This document shows positions 13,430 to 52,743 of a DNA stretch of 64,000 bases, in pieces (the stretch's first letter is position 1; every line of letters begins with the position of its first letter). The DNA is from Norana najaformis (Eukaryota > Annelida > Clitellata > Crassiclitellata > Hormogastridae): contig OZ029915.1 of the NCBI GenBank assembly GCA_964023275.1, positions 20,302,775-20,366,774 on the forward strand, written 5' to 3'. The notes under the pieces were generated by a model. The model was not told where the DNA came from and did not search any database. It worked only from the letters and a program-made list of their open reading frames with translations. The position numbers were made by a program, and so were the translations under genes.

Positions 13430-13620
13430 CATACTGGGGGGCACAGCCAATTCGACAGAGTGCTTGGCTTGTAATTTTGGGATCTTGATCCTTGACTGCA
13501 CGAGTTTGAGCCTCCTCAGAGGTTGTTACAGTGCAGGAGCCTTGAGCAAGTCCTTCACTCAATTGCTCAACACCAACAACTGATGCTTTGTCATTAGATA
13601 GTGGTGCTTAATACATACAG
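13430..13620 (+). mobile_element. tRNA-related SINE (third type), chimeric head
   Basis: CGACAGAGTGCTTGGCTTGT resembles an A-box region, and CCTTGAGCAAGTCCTTCACT matches a central motif shared by several widespread SINEs (V-SINE-like). The stretch ATTTTGGGATCTTGATCCTT at 13477 also occurs at 13105 outside the element. Confidence 0.45.
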
Positions 13621-13774
13621 GAAAAAATAATAATCTTGCGTTAAAGGTTAGGATTACTAATCTGCACTGAAAAAAGGGCCGAAAATCTCTCCAAGTTCGG
13701 CATATAGCACTACATTCCGAGACCCTGCGGGCGTGTAAAGGATAACGTTACAGGATAACAGCAGATGAATTAAG

Positions 13775-13842
13775 CACCTGTCAATAAGTTGGTTCCTGTG
13801 ACTTGGCTTTTTTTGAGCGCAGAAGAAATTCCTAAACTGCCT
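13775..13842 (+). repeat. LINE subfamily B tail relic
   Basis: Matches CTGTGAATAAGCTGGTTCCC and the GAGCGC...GAAAT part of the subfamily B tail, with many differences. Confidence 0.35.
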
Positions 13843-14397
13843 ACATACATTGCATCCACATTTACGTTATCAAACAAAAGGAAACCTTAAGGTGTAATTA
13901 AACAAGTCAGATTTTTCAGTCATAAACTCAAAATCTGTCAACCTGTATAGCTTTATTTATAAAAACAGATTTAAAAAATTACAGTACTTTGCAAGGAAAG
14001 AAACCAGAATTGCTCAATGATCATAAATACTTGTGTCAAAATAATTACTAGATATAAAATATTTTACAACCCATTCTTAAAATAATTTAGAAAGTGAACA
14101 AAAATATATGAAGTGTACTGATGCTTAACTCTAAAAATTTCAAATCTCGTGGAATGAACAAACAAGTGTCACTGCTACAAAACTTACATTGCCTTGCAAT
14201 GTTTGGTCAACACCTTCTTCTTCTTCTGGCTGGAATTAATCCCTCCTAGGGGAGGAGCCAGCCACACAAATCCTTTTTTCCATTTGTTTCTATTGCCAGT
14301 ATCTTCTTTCTTCAGTCAAATGCATCTAATCTACCACTAATCTGAAAACTTGTACAGTGCCAGTGTAATAATGTAAATGGCATCAATTGATGGCTGC

Positions 14398-14890
14398 TTA
14401 GGGGTCATCCATAATGGACGGGCGCTGAGGGAGGGAGGGAGGGAGGGAGGGAGGGAGGGAGGGAGGGAGGGGTCATCCAAATGTGGACAATTGCGGACAA
14501 GGGGAGGGAGGGTTATAGCCTGTGCGGACGTCCACATATAAATTTGGTACACATACAATAGCTTTTAGTACAAACTGTGCTTTAAACACAAACTTCAGTC
14601 AGATGGCAGACTCTGTACTGCATTGGCTCATCAGTAGTAATGTTCCGTTGCAGACAGCTAAAGAAACATTTCAAGTTTTCAACCTCTCTTACGTTGCTTC
14701 TACGTATGTAGATCTGTTAGCCATGCATAGTGCCATTGTGAGGTTCTTTTAAATAAGACAGAACAAGTGCAGACGTCTACAAAGCGGAAGGGGAAGGATA
14801 AGGCCAAATGCAGACAGATGCAAACAAGGGGGAAGGGAGGGGTCCAAAGTAGGTCATTTTTTGCAGACGTCCTTTAAGGACGACCCCTTA
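14398..14890. mobile_element. MITE, probably PIF/Harbinger-type
   Basis: Left GGGGTCATCCATAATGGACG pairs with right GGACGACCCC as inverted ends, each flanked by TTA, matching the TWA target duplication of PIF/Harbinger elements. No transposase is encoded. A GGGA microsatellite occupies 14428-14471. A second partial copy lies at 58.7 kb. Confidence 0.55.
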
Positions 14891-15304
14891 TAAGTGAAAT
14901 TGATGTGTACTGGAATCCAGGCGAGGCCTGTTGAAGCACGTAACCGTCAAAGGGGATTATAAAATTGGTTCCACAAAACACCAAAATACAGAATGCATTA
15001 CCATAGGACTGATTACTTGCCATACATTTCTACAAGAGAAAAGAAAACATAACTGGATACAAATTACCTAAAGAAACTAACAAATGTTCTAAAGTAACTC
15101 AATAATCGACTATTTAACACAACTATATGTATTTACATGTGTATGTATCATGACACTAGATATAGCGCCTTTTAGTACTCAACAAAAGTGCTGCACACAA
15201 GACTACCATAATTAACTAAATTAACAATTATTAATCCACTTCCATGTAACTGAAACATAACTGTAACAAATTAACAATTATTAATTGAAACACAATATAA
15301 TATA

Positions 15305-16620
15305 ACAGTAAATCTCCTAAATTTCTCAGCGCCACACAAAAGCCGCATCAGGGAAACCGGCTTATTCACCAGCGCTATAGGAAATCAAGTCCACGAGAGC
15401 CAAATTGTTTGGTTAGTTTCAGTGTCTGATTAGAATCTGGGGAGGTCGTCAGGAGAAGACTGGGATGGTGCAGGAGGGGAAGCAGGACAGGATAGCTTGA
15501 AAAGTTCGGTTTTGTTTGTGAGTTAAAAGCTGCATTGGTTCATCAATAGTAATGTATTGACATGCGAGGAAGGGGATGATCAAACTGGTGGATCTCTTCC
15601 AGTTCATTCCAAAGACCTGGCACCACACAGATTGAGAAGTGGTTGCAGAATTTTAGACAGAAGGATACAAAAGGCCGAGGTAGATAAATGTATGAGGAAG
15701 AATGAGTAGATCTGGGCAGCTGGATAGTAAATAGCTGGTGAATGTAAAAGAGTTTAAAAGTCTGAAAGGCGTTTTAGGTAAGAAGTAAAATTTTGTAGTG
15801 GATGTGCTCAAGGACCTTAAGCCAAAGAAGTGATTTGAGAACTGGAATCATGTGATGGTGTTTGGAAGTTTTATTTGAAATGAGTTGATGTTATAGAAGA
15901 TAGAGTTGCAGTAGTCGAGTTTGGAGTGAACAACTGATGTGGCTATTACACAGGCCATTTTATAGTCAGGTATAGAGCAAAAGTGTGCACAGGTCACAAA
16001 TATGCAGGAAGCAAAAACGAGATAACCACATGAGATAACCGAGTGATGTGGTCGGCAAAGGTAAGGTGTTTTGTCAAAGACCATGCCGAGATTGCGGACT
16101 GGAGAAGCATAAGGTGCAGGCGAGGTGAGATCTTTTGGAGAAAGGTGCAGATGATATCTTGGTATGTTTAGTTGTTCATTGAAGCCAATTATGACAAATT
16201 CTGTTTTTGAAGAGCTGAGGCATAAAAGGTTGGTAGTCATCCAGGCTGATATCTTGGTGATTCACATAGTGTAACGTAGAATCATAGATGATTTAGCGTG
16301 TTTGAAAAGGAGTGAGAGGAGAAAGATATGAAGAACTGTGTGTCTTCAGCTTAGAGGTGATCATCAACATCAGATGAAGAAATGAGTTTAGTGAGTGGGG
16401 AGGTGTAAAGAATGAACAGAAGGGGACCCATAGCAGAACCTTGAGAAATACCACAGATGAGATTGTGAAGATTTAATGGGCATGTAGGCAGAATTAAGAG
16501 TGAAAGAATGAGAGGAAAGATTTGACTTGATCTGATCAAGACAGGGCAATACGAGAGATCCCGAATATATGGAAGAGGCATTTGATAAGAATTTTGCAAT
16601 CTCTGGTATCAAGGCAGCAG
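15305..16620 (-). mobile_element. L2-like LINE, RT to 3' tail, subfamily B, decayed
   Basis: On the minus strand: SQGSAMGPLLFILYTSPLTK (RT motif), SSKTEFVIIGFNEQLN, SPVRNLGMVFDKTPY, VIATSVVHSKLDYCNSIFYN, then VVPGLWNELEEIH near 15.6 kb and the subfamily B tail near 15.31-15.40 kb. Several frame breaks. Confidence 0.8.
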
Positions 16621-16699
16621 AGATGTCTAAAAGACAGAGACAAGAGACCTGAAGTCAGCTGCAGCCTGCAACTGTTGCCATCTATTCAGGCAGCTGTTA

Positions 16700-18322
16700 C
16701 ATCAGATACAGGCTGTCTAAAATAACGATGCACAGACCAAACATTAGCTGGTGCAGGTTGTTTATTGATTTTACACAAATTCTGCCATGTAGCACTACAC
16801 AGCAAGTTCCTGTGGTGTGTGTTAATGCAGCTTGTGTGTTAAGTAGGTGGCATCGAGAGATCAGCTGCAACAGCGCATTAAGCAGATTCAAGTGTACATG
16901 GATCACGCATAAACGGAACTGCACTGTATTTGTCTACTCTTATAGACATGAAAACAGTACTAGATCTGCAAAAGTACAAACAAAACACTGGAAAAGAATT
17001 CAAAACTCCTGTGTCTAATTATACTGCACGTTTCTAACAGTTTAGAACTCCCAACTTTTCACATTCATTACAATATCATCAGTGTACAGGTGAATGCAAA
17101 AGAAATTTTCCATGCCATCATGTTCTTTTCTTCTGGGCAGACCTCTGATAGTGCTGCTAAGAGTAAAGGTGTCTCAGGGCAAGACAGTAAATAATATTCA
17201 TTACGTATGAGTTCCTGAACATGATAGAAATTATTATGCTGATGCGTTGCAAAGTAACAGAGAGTAATATGACAGCTTATTTATTATTATTTATTATTAC
17301 CTATTAACAACCTTTCATTACAACCTTTCATTAGTATGTCTAGACAATGAACTGGCAATCTCACATTATGCACTGGTATTCAAATCCTGGATACAAAGGT
17401 GGAAAGCCAGAGTTGATCACCTCAAAAGAGACAGCATGGTCCGAGTTAATCTCTGTGGTCAATAGAAAGAAATAGTAATCAACATAATAGCATACTTGTC
17501 ACTTAACTCTTGTTTAAAATCTCAGTTAACGTTTACATTGGACAAATGCTGCATATTAAATGTAAAATGCATCAACATTTCATAGATTGTCTCATGAATG
17601 GAACTTGTTTATAAATACTCTTTAAAATTCATATGTCTTATCTCATGAATGGAACTCGTTTATAAATACTCTTTAAAATTCATATGTCTTATTTTAGTTG
17701 GGCTTCTTCTATCCTTAGTTTTTTCCGAAGCTAGGAACCAAAAACTCAAAGCAATTTCAACGTAACTGTTAACAACAAGTACCTTCAGATGAAATGCCCA
17801 CAGTAATTGTGTAATGCTGAACAAGACTTGCAAAGCAAACTTCCATCACAGGATGGATCTCATACTGGGTTAACAGAAATAAACATACTTGCAAAACAGA
17901 AAGTCATAATTAATCTCTATTTTAATAACACCATAACATGTCACTAAACAATAGTTACTTATCAAACGCATAGTAAAAAAAGTACATTACCTCATCAAGA
18001 GATGCAGCAAAGTCAAATGATTTCTTTGCTGAGATTGATTGGAAAAGAATCAGTTGCTCAGATCCCAGATTCATTGATCTACAATAATACATCTGAACTG
18101 TTCCTTAATATTGCCACTTCCTATGCATTTGTGCATAGGAAGCTGTCGATTAGTTCTTCAATAATTCACTGTATTTTATGCAAACCACTGGGTCAAAATA
18201 AAAAGTTATCAGTAATTCCACATATTTAAATAATTTAATGATTCCTCAACATTCATTAAAAGTTCAAAAACGACAGCAAATTCACCAGTAGTTCAACAAA
18301 AAGTGAATCATCAAATAATTCA
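16700..18322. other. 3' flank of PI3K gene A, no gene recognised
   Basis: AT-rich sequence downstream of the stop at 18323, with one 51-bp tandem repeat and a possible tRNA-SINE trace near 17340-17460 (B-box-like TTCAAATCCTGG). No coding signal. Confidence 0.4.
17590..17691. repeat. Two-copy 51-bp tandem repeat
   Basis: The unit beginning TCTCATGAATGGAACT and ending CATATGTCTTA is repeated with one mismatch (TTG against TCG). Confidence 0.9.
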
Positions 18323-45735
<27,413 letters not shown>

Positions 45736-46194
45736 TATGTTTCTGGAGCGTTCACCCAATAAATGAAATAAAACTGTCTCAAACAAAAACATACAACTCA
45801 GTATAATGTCCACATAGTAAAGCTCTACTGTGACAAAATTACATCACTAACTACAGAGTTATTAAATACAAAAATCTATAAACAAAACTGTTACTGCCAA
45901 ACTTTTGAAAGGATGAAATTTATATAACAATACATTTAATTAACAACATGTAAAGAAGAACTAAACTCTGCTAGCATATTTTGGAGATGTGTATGATTGT
46001 GAAAGACTAAGCAGAAATAACAGAAGTGCTCTAAGGTACAGTACTTAATGTTTTGTAATCTTGCAGTCATTACAAATTGCTAGCCTTTCTCATTTCTCAG
46101 TTTCATTCCCCAGTTATTAAGGTCTTCTGAACTGCTAGTGGGACACCAACAAATCAAATAGCTAAAGAGTTTTACCTCACAAGTTCAGTGGAAT

Positions 46195-46385
46195 GCCAGA
46201 CTTCCATAATTAATACTCTGGACTTTACCTTTTCAACCTGCTTATCCACCATAGGCTGCCTCTCTGTCTTAGCGAACTGATCTTTCTGAATATTGACTTG
46301 ACTGAGGCTTGGTTTTGCTGCACCGTCAGTTGATGCCTTGTGTATTATACACCAGCATGACAGATGTTGCTAATTGATGATAACT
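46195..46385 (+). mobile_element. LINE subfamily A 3' tail
   Basis: Shares TTGGTTTTGCTGCACC/TGATGCCTTGTGTATTA with the tails near 2.3 and 52.6 kb. Coding part decayed. Confidence 0.5.
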
Positions 46386-46404
46386 GGATTTATCACAAAC
46401 GTTG

Positions 46405-46460
46405 TAATTGTAATCCTAATCTCAAGATTTCTACATCGCCCAACGAAAGCTGCAACATAC
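46405..46460 (-). repeat. LINE subfamily B tail, inverted
   Basis: The reverse complement reads GTTGCAGCTTTCGTTGGGCG, then ATGTAGAAATCTTGAGATTA and GGATTACAATTAC, the subfamily B terminus. Confidence 0.5.
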
Positions 46461-46789
46461 TTAGTAATGTAGTTAGGTGGAAGAACCATCATATTGTTTC
46501 ACACAAGTTACAATGCTGGTCTGTCCACTGAATATGCCAAATCCAACTAACAACAGAAGCAGATTACTAATATATGTAACTCTTACACTGTGCCAATTTA
46601 TATTGCATTACAATGACTGATGACCATTCCATCCAATATGTTAATGCCTACTGACTTAAAATCGTCAGATTCTTATTTATGCAACTCGTGATCCATCCCA
46701 CTGGTCGATTCTTACTTTCTTATTTATCTTAAATAAGAAATGATGATCCGTCGCTTGGACCGACTCCGACCACCTCAAATGGTTCTAGA

Positions 46790-46945
46790 CTTTAATCTCG
46801 TGCTAGCACGGACCGGGACGTCAAATGGTGTGACGCTCATTCAAAGGGGCAGCGGTGGTGAAGGAATTCACCCGATAAATTCATTGAAAATGCGCAGGGT
46901 CTAAGCCATACGGTCGCTACAGAGAAACTTGTACATTTGCATTTA
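46790..46945 (+). mobile_element. SINE family B copy
   Basis: CAAATGGTGTGACGCTCATT, GGGCAGCGGTGGTGAAGGAA and GCGCAGGGTCTAAGCCATAC align with the 48.2-kb copy. Confidence 0.6.
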
Positions 46946-47569
46946 CTATTGCGTTCACCTGAAAATTATTCTAAAATAACGACTGCCGACAAATCAGTTA
47001 CGATCACATGCTGATCTTACCATGCCACAGTCTTAGACGTTACCTGTAGAGACTTGTCACTTATACCCAGTAAGCCACATCTCAAGACTCGATTTTCGAA
47101 CGCTTGCATCAATACATTACGATACAAACATAATAACGATTAATCTGTAAATCGAGCACTACAGACAAAGTATATCGCAACAACCTGTGTAATTACCTGT
47201 GCGTTTAAACCTAGACTTATCCCAGCTTTTCGACTTTCCGCATTAATTGTAACAGCTACAGAAAAACTCGAAGCACTACCACTACCTGGTTACTTATCGC
47301 AACGAAGTTTCTTATCGCAGCCCTCTCGTATGACACTGGGTTTTACCCGTTAGAATTTTTAACGCAGAACGCGACTGCGATATATATAAAGGAATGTTAA
47401 CATAAACATTGACAGCCTAACACACTCCGTCACGAAACAAGTGCGTAACAATCGGACGAGGTGTAGCTTAAGGGAATGACGAACCAATCATTTTGTGCCC
47501 CATTAATTCTCTTACTGACTTAATTATTCGCTAGTTTTAGAGCAGAGGCGGCAAACCTACGGGGCTGGT
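46946..47569. other. Upstream region of PI3K gene A, possible promoter zone
   Basis: Unique-looking sequence with a TATATATAAA-like motif near 47380, about 1.6 kb before the coding start at 45735. If the AG acceptor at 45743 is real, the first exon should lie near here or beyond. Not proven. Confidence 0.25.
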
Positions 47570-47650
47570 TTTATTTACTATTTTATTTTATTTTTATTTT
47601 TTATTTTATTTTTTTATTTTTTATTTTATTTTTTTATTTTTATTTACAAT
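47570..47650. repeat. (TTTTA)n low-complexity tract
   Basis: About 80 bp of TTTTA/TTTTTA units just before a LINE copy. Confidence 0.9.
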
Positions 47651-47654
47651 TATT

Positions 47655-48115
47655 TACTATCCAACCACTCCGTTCAACCCGCTCCTCATCTGTCCTAACA
47701 CTTCTTCGCCCTCCCGTCACCTCATCCTTAAAATTTGGAAATCGCTCCATAGCCATAGTTGCCCCACTCCTTTGGAATAAACTCCCGCCAGAATTGCAAC
47801 AGTTGTCTGGTCAATCATACGAACTCACCAACACTCCACCTCTTTCAGTTTCTGCGCAGGTCTTTCACTCAAGACTGAAAACACTTCTTTTCCAGAAATC
47901 TTATCCTGATTCTTCCTCTTCCCCTTATCTCTTCTCGCTTCAATTTCAAACACCATCCACCGTAGCCGTCCGACTGTCTGAGTGCCTGACTCCTGGATCT
48001 TGACCCTTTTGCCTATCGATTTTGTTTTGACTGTGCGTCTGTGAATAAGCTGGTTCCCGCGACTTAGCTTTCGTTGAGCGCTGTAGAAATCTCGAGATTA
48101 CGATTACGATTACCA
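47655..48115 (+). mobile_element. L2-like LINE 3' end, subfamily B
   Basis: Begins within the coding C-terminus (FTIQPLRSTRSSS-like, then APLLWNKLPPELQQLSG, FHSRLKTLLFQKSYPDSSSS) and ends with the subfamily tail GAGCGCTGTAGAAATCTCGA then GATTACGATTACGATT. Immediately followed by SINE B. Upstream is a TTTTA microsatellite. Confidence 0.75.
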
Positions 48116-48355
48116 TCGGTAAGTGCGTACGCCTGGGAGCCTGTGTGTGAGGATCCCAGGTTCGCGTCCCGGTCGTGGCTTATTTCAGAAATTTAAATCC
48201 CGGGTTAGTACGGTCCGTGCACGAGGACCTTAAATGGCGTGGTGCCCATTCAAACGGGCAGCGGTGGTGAAGGATCTCACCCGATAAATTCATTGCAAAA
48301 TGAGCAGGGTCGAGGCCATACCGTCGCTATATAAAACCTATACATTTACATTTAC
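48115..48355 (+). mobile_element. SINE family B, full-length, tRNA-derived
   Basis: The tRNA-like head has GTAAGTGCGTACGCCTGGGA (A-box region) and the B box GGTTCGCGTCCCGG. The body includes AAATGGCGTGGTGCCCATTC, and the 3' end is CTATACATTTACATTTAC. Pol III transcription is expected from the boxes. Confidence 0.65.
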
Positions 48356-48714
48356 CATCCCTCAATTACTTAGGCCACTTTATCTAGTAAACATGGCTGG
48401 TAATGATACGGTTCACTTTCGCTTGGTATCGCCGATTACATATATACATACATATGCCTACATCGTAAGCCCTACGTACGTACGTTTGCAAGTACATACG
48501 TGCCATGCTGGCCATTATATTCAGACACTGACTAGTTTCTGTTTGATTATGGGTTTTAAACTTTGATTTTCAGATAAGTTCAACTGATAGGCCTACGCCG
48601 CCTACTTTTGTCAGTACCGCAGCGAGCATTGCGATAGTTTTATTTTCGTGGTATCGCTTACGTATCGCCGATAGTTTTTTGCCCTTAAATCAGCAATACT
48701 CGATATCAACACTA

Positions 48715-48960
48715 CTTGCTCGCAATTCATTTCTCCTGAAAATAGACACCATGTGTGCCAAAGTAAACCGCCTTCAAGCTGTCCAGAAAGCTCTCAATTA
48801 TCTGCCTGCCTTACCCTTGCAACCTGACCTGAAACTGACCCGACCCTTCCTATCTATCGATTTTGTTTTGACTGAGCGCCTGTGAATTAGCTGGTTCCCG
48901 CGAGTCAGCTCTTTTCGGAGCTGCAGAAATCTCGAGTTTAAGATTACGATTTCCGCTGTG
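48715..48960 (+). mobile_element. LINE subfamily B tail copy
   Basis: Contains CTATCTATCGATTTTGTTTT, GAGCGCCTGTGAATTAGCTG and GAGCTGCAGAAATCTCGAGT, then AAGATTACGATT. Only a short piece of coding end precedes it. Confidence 0.6.
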
Positions 48961-48984
48961 TAGGTCTAAGTGTGGTGTACAGGA

Positions 48985-49557
48985 CACAAGGCTCGTCTCT
49001 GATCCTACTTTCAGTGGTACACAAGACACACCCAGACTTACCAACTCGCCCTAGTCTGGGATTTCAACCCGCTTGACACTAGTCATCGCAATTTGTCGAA
49101 GCCATGCTGCAATCATATTAGTGCTCAAGTTTATTCTACCCTTTCCTCGCCGAACAGAGGTGTGTGTGCACTGTCGCGAAAAGTAGGCCTACCGTGGGGG
49201 CCTACTGAAAAACCGGTGAACTATTACATATTGGGCCTAAATTATGTAACAGTTCACCTCTGTTTCATTAGCCTACATAATGGTTGGAAAACGACAGGGT
49301 TCGTGGGCCCATTTTGGCTGGTCACATTCCGATCTTATTAGAGTTCTGACAAAGTACTCTATAGTGCTTGCAAACTGTCGCTTGCATTACGACGGCAACG
49401 GTAATTTTTACCGCTAGCGAACTAGTCCGGATTTACTTACTACTACCAAACTGGATGATATTAAAGCAGATGACAGTTCCCGACATGAATATTCGATCGC
49501 ACCTATTCCCGTCGCCCGCAAACTATCCTACGACTTTCTACGATTTTTAAAAGTCGC
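48985..49557 (+). repeat. Dispersed repeat R, copy 1
   Basis: Unclassified, relatively GC-rich. Shared with 60165-60920: CTCGCCCTAGTCTGGGATTT, GCCATGCTGCAATCATATTA, TCGCTTGCATTACGACGGCA, TTTACCGCTAGCGAAC and CCCGACATGAATATTCGATC. No coding pattern recognised. Confidence 0.65.
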
Positions 49558-50025
49558 CAAACTTCGTGGAAGACCGCGGGACATGCAGTTGATTCCTCGA
49601 TGAGGGCCGTAGCCGATGTGTTCTGTCTGTCTGCTGTTCGAATAAAGAAGTCGGATATACAGTCTGGCAGAAGACCATTAAGAGCCTTGTATGTGATTAG
49701 GCACAGTTTGTAGGTGATCCGCTGAGGAACGCGCAATCAGTGCAGGTTGTCGCGCAGCAGATCAGTGACGTGATTGAATGGTGTCCGACCATAGATGAAG
49801 CGGGCAGCAGAGTTTAGCACTGACTGTATCCGCTCTAGCTGACAAGTCGCCAGACCAGCCAGCAGGCTATTGCAGTGGTCAACCCTGGACACTGAAGCTG
49901 TTGACCAGAGTGACAGCGGTTGAGGTGGGAATGAATCTGCGGATCGATTTAATGCGGCGCAGCTGATAGAAGCAACCTCGTACAAGTTGATTCACATGGG
50001 CCGACATGGTCAAGCAGCTGTCAAA
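49540..50025 (-). mobile_element. CR1-like LINE fragment (post-RT region)
   Basis: Minus-strand reading: MSAHVNQLVRGCFYQLRRIK, VDHCNSLLAGLATCQLERIQ, LNSAARFIYGRTPFNHVTDL, LHWLRVPQRITYKLCLITYK and ALNGLLPDCISDFF, only lightly damaged. A separate subfamily from A and B. Truncated on its 5' side where the P-like element starts. Confidence 0.8.
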
Positions 50026-50027
50026 TA

Positions 50028-51573
50028 GGCATGCCTTTCCCCAAACAGCATCATATGTTGGACATATGTAGCTGTATGACAATATTCCCAAATAGGCATC
50101 ATATTTCCTATTCATGATATAGAAGGACGGTAATGCTGTCACATGGGTTTCATATAACCTATGTCACATGTCTTACATGCGACATTGCTTACGGGAAGCT
50201 GGAACCATGCAATCATTGTAACCCTAATTTTAGCTCTGTACTCTGTAGCATATAAATCTTTGTGTGATGACGAGATGTGACAATAAAATTAACAACTGTA
50301 TCTTCAACAAATAATTTTTCCAGTAAATCAAATATACAGTAACTTGACTTAGCAAAGCTGTTTTCTGGTCAAATGTTTCCTAATTGCCAATTTCATAGCT
50401 GGCACTTTCTTCACAAAGTCCTTTAGGAACTTATATCCTCCAGACATTGCTTGTCTCATAAATTTCTCCGTTATTCTGCAGATTGTGATAACATCTGTAG
50501 ATAGCACAACTCTTCTTTTCCACTAGTAAACATGTGGATTTGTCATCTATTACCACACCACAGCAAGCTGTACAATGGATAAATCAACAAACTTTTGCGG
50601 CAACAAAACCACCAATGTACTTTCAGGATATTCCAACATTTGTGTTGGAGACATGTGAAATATGTTTGAACTTTCACACGCTTCTGTTGCTTTGGTTGCT
50701 TCTGAGGTACTACTTAGAAATTCACTATTTTTCAGTTGTCATTCTAACTGATCAATAATAACAGTTGAACTTGAAATAGGTAGCATTCCTGTTATATCTT
50801 GGACCAGGTAGTTGCCAGATTTGATGTTTCTAAGAGCATGATGAACTACTAGATGTTTGTAAGTTGACACGAATTGATGAGCTGTTGGATTACTGATATA
50901 GCCAACTTGACTTCGGATTACACTAAAAACATTTAAAATTGATCCAGACCAAGCTTGTATGTCTGCAAAAAGTTTCAAGTACTGTTGCCAGAATCAAGTG
51001 ACATTCTGCTTAACTGAATCATGCTTTGTAACCAGATCACAAATCCAATAAAACCACTTTTCCTGTTGCTCTCATGCATAAATTTTCCATCATGATCTTT
51101 CAGATACAAGAGATACATGGAAGCCAGGTTAACAAAAATGAAATACCTGTTCAGGGTTTCTGATCGATATTGGTTGCTTGAAATCTTTACCCAGAAACTT
51201 GCAACTATTCAGGATATCAAAAATTTGATCAGTAATCTTAATAGAGGTTGTTGTAACCCGAGAGCCTTGAAAGTTTTGTAGGTTAAGTTCCTCTGCACAA
51301 AATTTAAGCGCATCTGCAACACTTCTGCTGAGCAACTAATTTCACTTACAGGGATTGCATGGTTCCAGCAACCCATTAGCAATGTCACATGTAAGACATA
51401 TGACACAGGTTATATGAAGCCCATATGACAATATTACTATCCTTCCATATCATGAATAGGAAATATGAAGCCTATTTGGGAATATTGTCATAAAGCTACG
51501 TATGTCCAACATATGTGCTGTTTGGGGAAAGGCATGCCAATTTTACACAAATTCATAATTTTACAAATTCACT
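50028..51573 (-). mobile_element. P-element-like DNA transposon, internally deleted, with long inverted repeats
   Basis: Near-identical inverted repeats of about 187 bp lie at 50028-50214 and 51353-51538 (GGCATGCCTTTCCCCAAACA outward). On the minus strand the interior encodes P/THAP-type transposase pieces: LSRSVADALKFC, FQGSRVTTTSIKITDQIFDI and LNVFSVIRSQVGYISNPTAH followed by QFVSTYKHLVVHHALRN and SGNYLVQD, typical of the C-terminal half. The N-terminal THAP finger is absent. About 35 bp beyond the right repeat (to 51573) recurs at 59.8 kb, so the true right end extends there. It abuts a LINE fragment on its left. Non-autonomous. Confidence 0.75.
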
Positions 51574-51901
51574 TAAATGGCAATAACTCATCTAGCACTC
51601 TGTTGACTTGTGTTTTTGTTTACATTATGCACCACACCACTGGTGCATTGCCTGTCAATTGTTCACTGGGAAATCATATCTGAGCTGATGATACTTAATT
51701 ATATAGTTTGCATTGTCACTCGTCTGTGCAGCAAATGTCCACTGCATTTGACGAGGTGCAGTCTTGGATGGTGGTGAATAACTGGTCATTCAGTAGCACC
51801 TTAAGAAGTTTGTGATTCAAGGCTTAAATCTTTAAAACTGGGTGACTCACTTGTTGAGTTGGATGATTCTGCTCATAACTTGGATGTTTTGATTCTACTA
51901 T

Positions 51902-51967
51902 GTCTCTCACCAATTATGTAAACTGTATCTGTAAGTCTCTCACCAATTATGTAAACTGTATCTGTAA
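51902..51967. repeat. Two-copy 33-bp tandem repeat
   Basis: The unit begins GTCTCTCACCAATTATGTAA and is exactly repeated. Just 5' of LINE subfamily A. Confidence 0.9.
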
Positions 51968-52640
51968 GTCCTCATATATGTATATTTGTGACATACACAG
52001 AATTAGGCCTTATGTCCCCATGTCTTCAAGGATAGCTTTGGTAAACGCATTACTTTTCAGTCGCCTGATTACTGTAACTCACTTCTTGCTGGTATCACAA
52101 AGCCAAACATGTAGAACCTCCACTGAGTTCAGAACTCCATGCTAGAGCCATAAATATGTCAGAAATGTGAGCATATGGCCTCTGTGCTTAAGTCTTTGCA
52201 CTGGCTACCTGCTTAGCAAAGGATATGTTTCAAATTCGGTTTTATAGTTTATAAAACATTAAACTCTAGAGCCAAACTCGGTACCCATTCTTTAAATCAG
52301 TCCTCATTTCCCAGACTTATCATTATTTAACCAGAACATCTGAATGTCTCCTCTGGTACCTAAGACCAGCACTGTTCTTGGTGGACGGACTTTTTCAGTT
52401 GCTGGACCTAGATTTTGGAACTCCCTTCCTGTAGTTGTTTATTCTGCTCAGTTGCTTGTGTCATACATTCTCAAATTAACTTTTCAAATTGCTTATACAC
52501 TATGAGCGCCTCTTTGTCTTAGTGGACTGATCTTTTGGATTTTTGACCTGATTGCGACTTGGTTTTGGTGCGCCATCTGTTTATGCCTTATGCATTAGAT
52601 ACGGGCACAAAAGAAGTTGCTAACTGACCTGACCCACTAT
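51960..52640 (+). mobile_element. L2/CR1-like LINE 3' end, subfamily A
   Basis: Reads HRIRPYVPMSSRIALVNALL and FSRLITVTHFLLVSQSQT (homologous to SRLDYCNSLLAG), then QIRFYSL relics and the tail TTGGTTTTGGTGCGCCATCT. Many stops. Confidence 0.65.
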
Positions 52641-52743
52641 TCCAATTCTAAGACTCCATTGCTAGACTCTTTTTAGTCTAAGACAGCCGCACCTCCACTT
52701 CCCAAACACTTCAGTATTAGTCCGCATGTTCTAACATAAGCAA

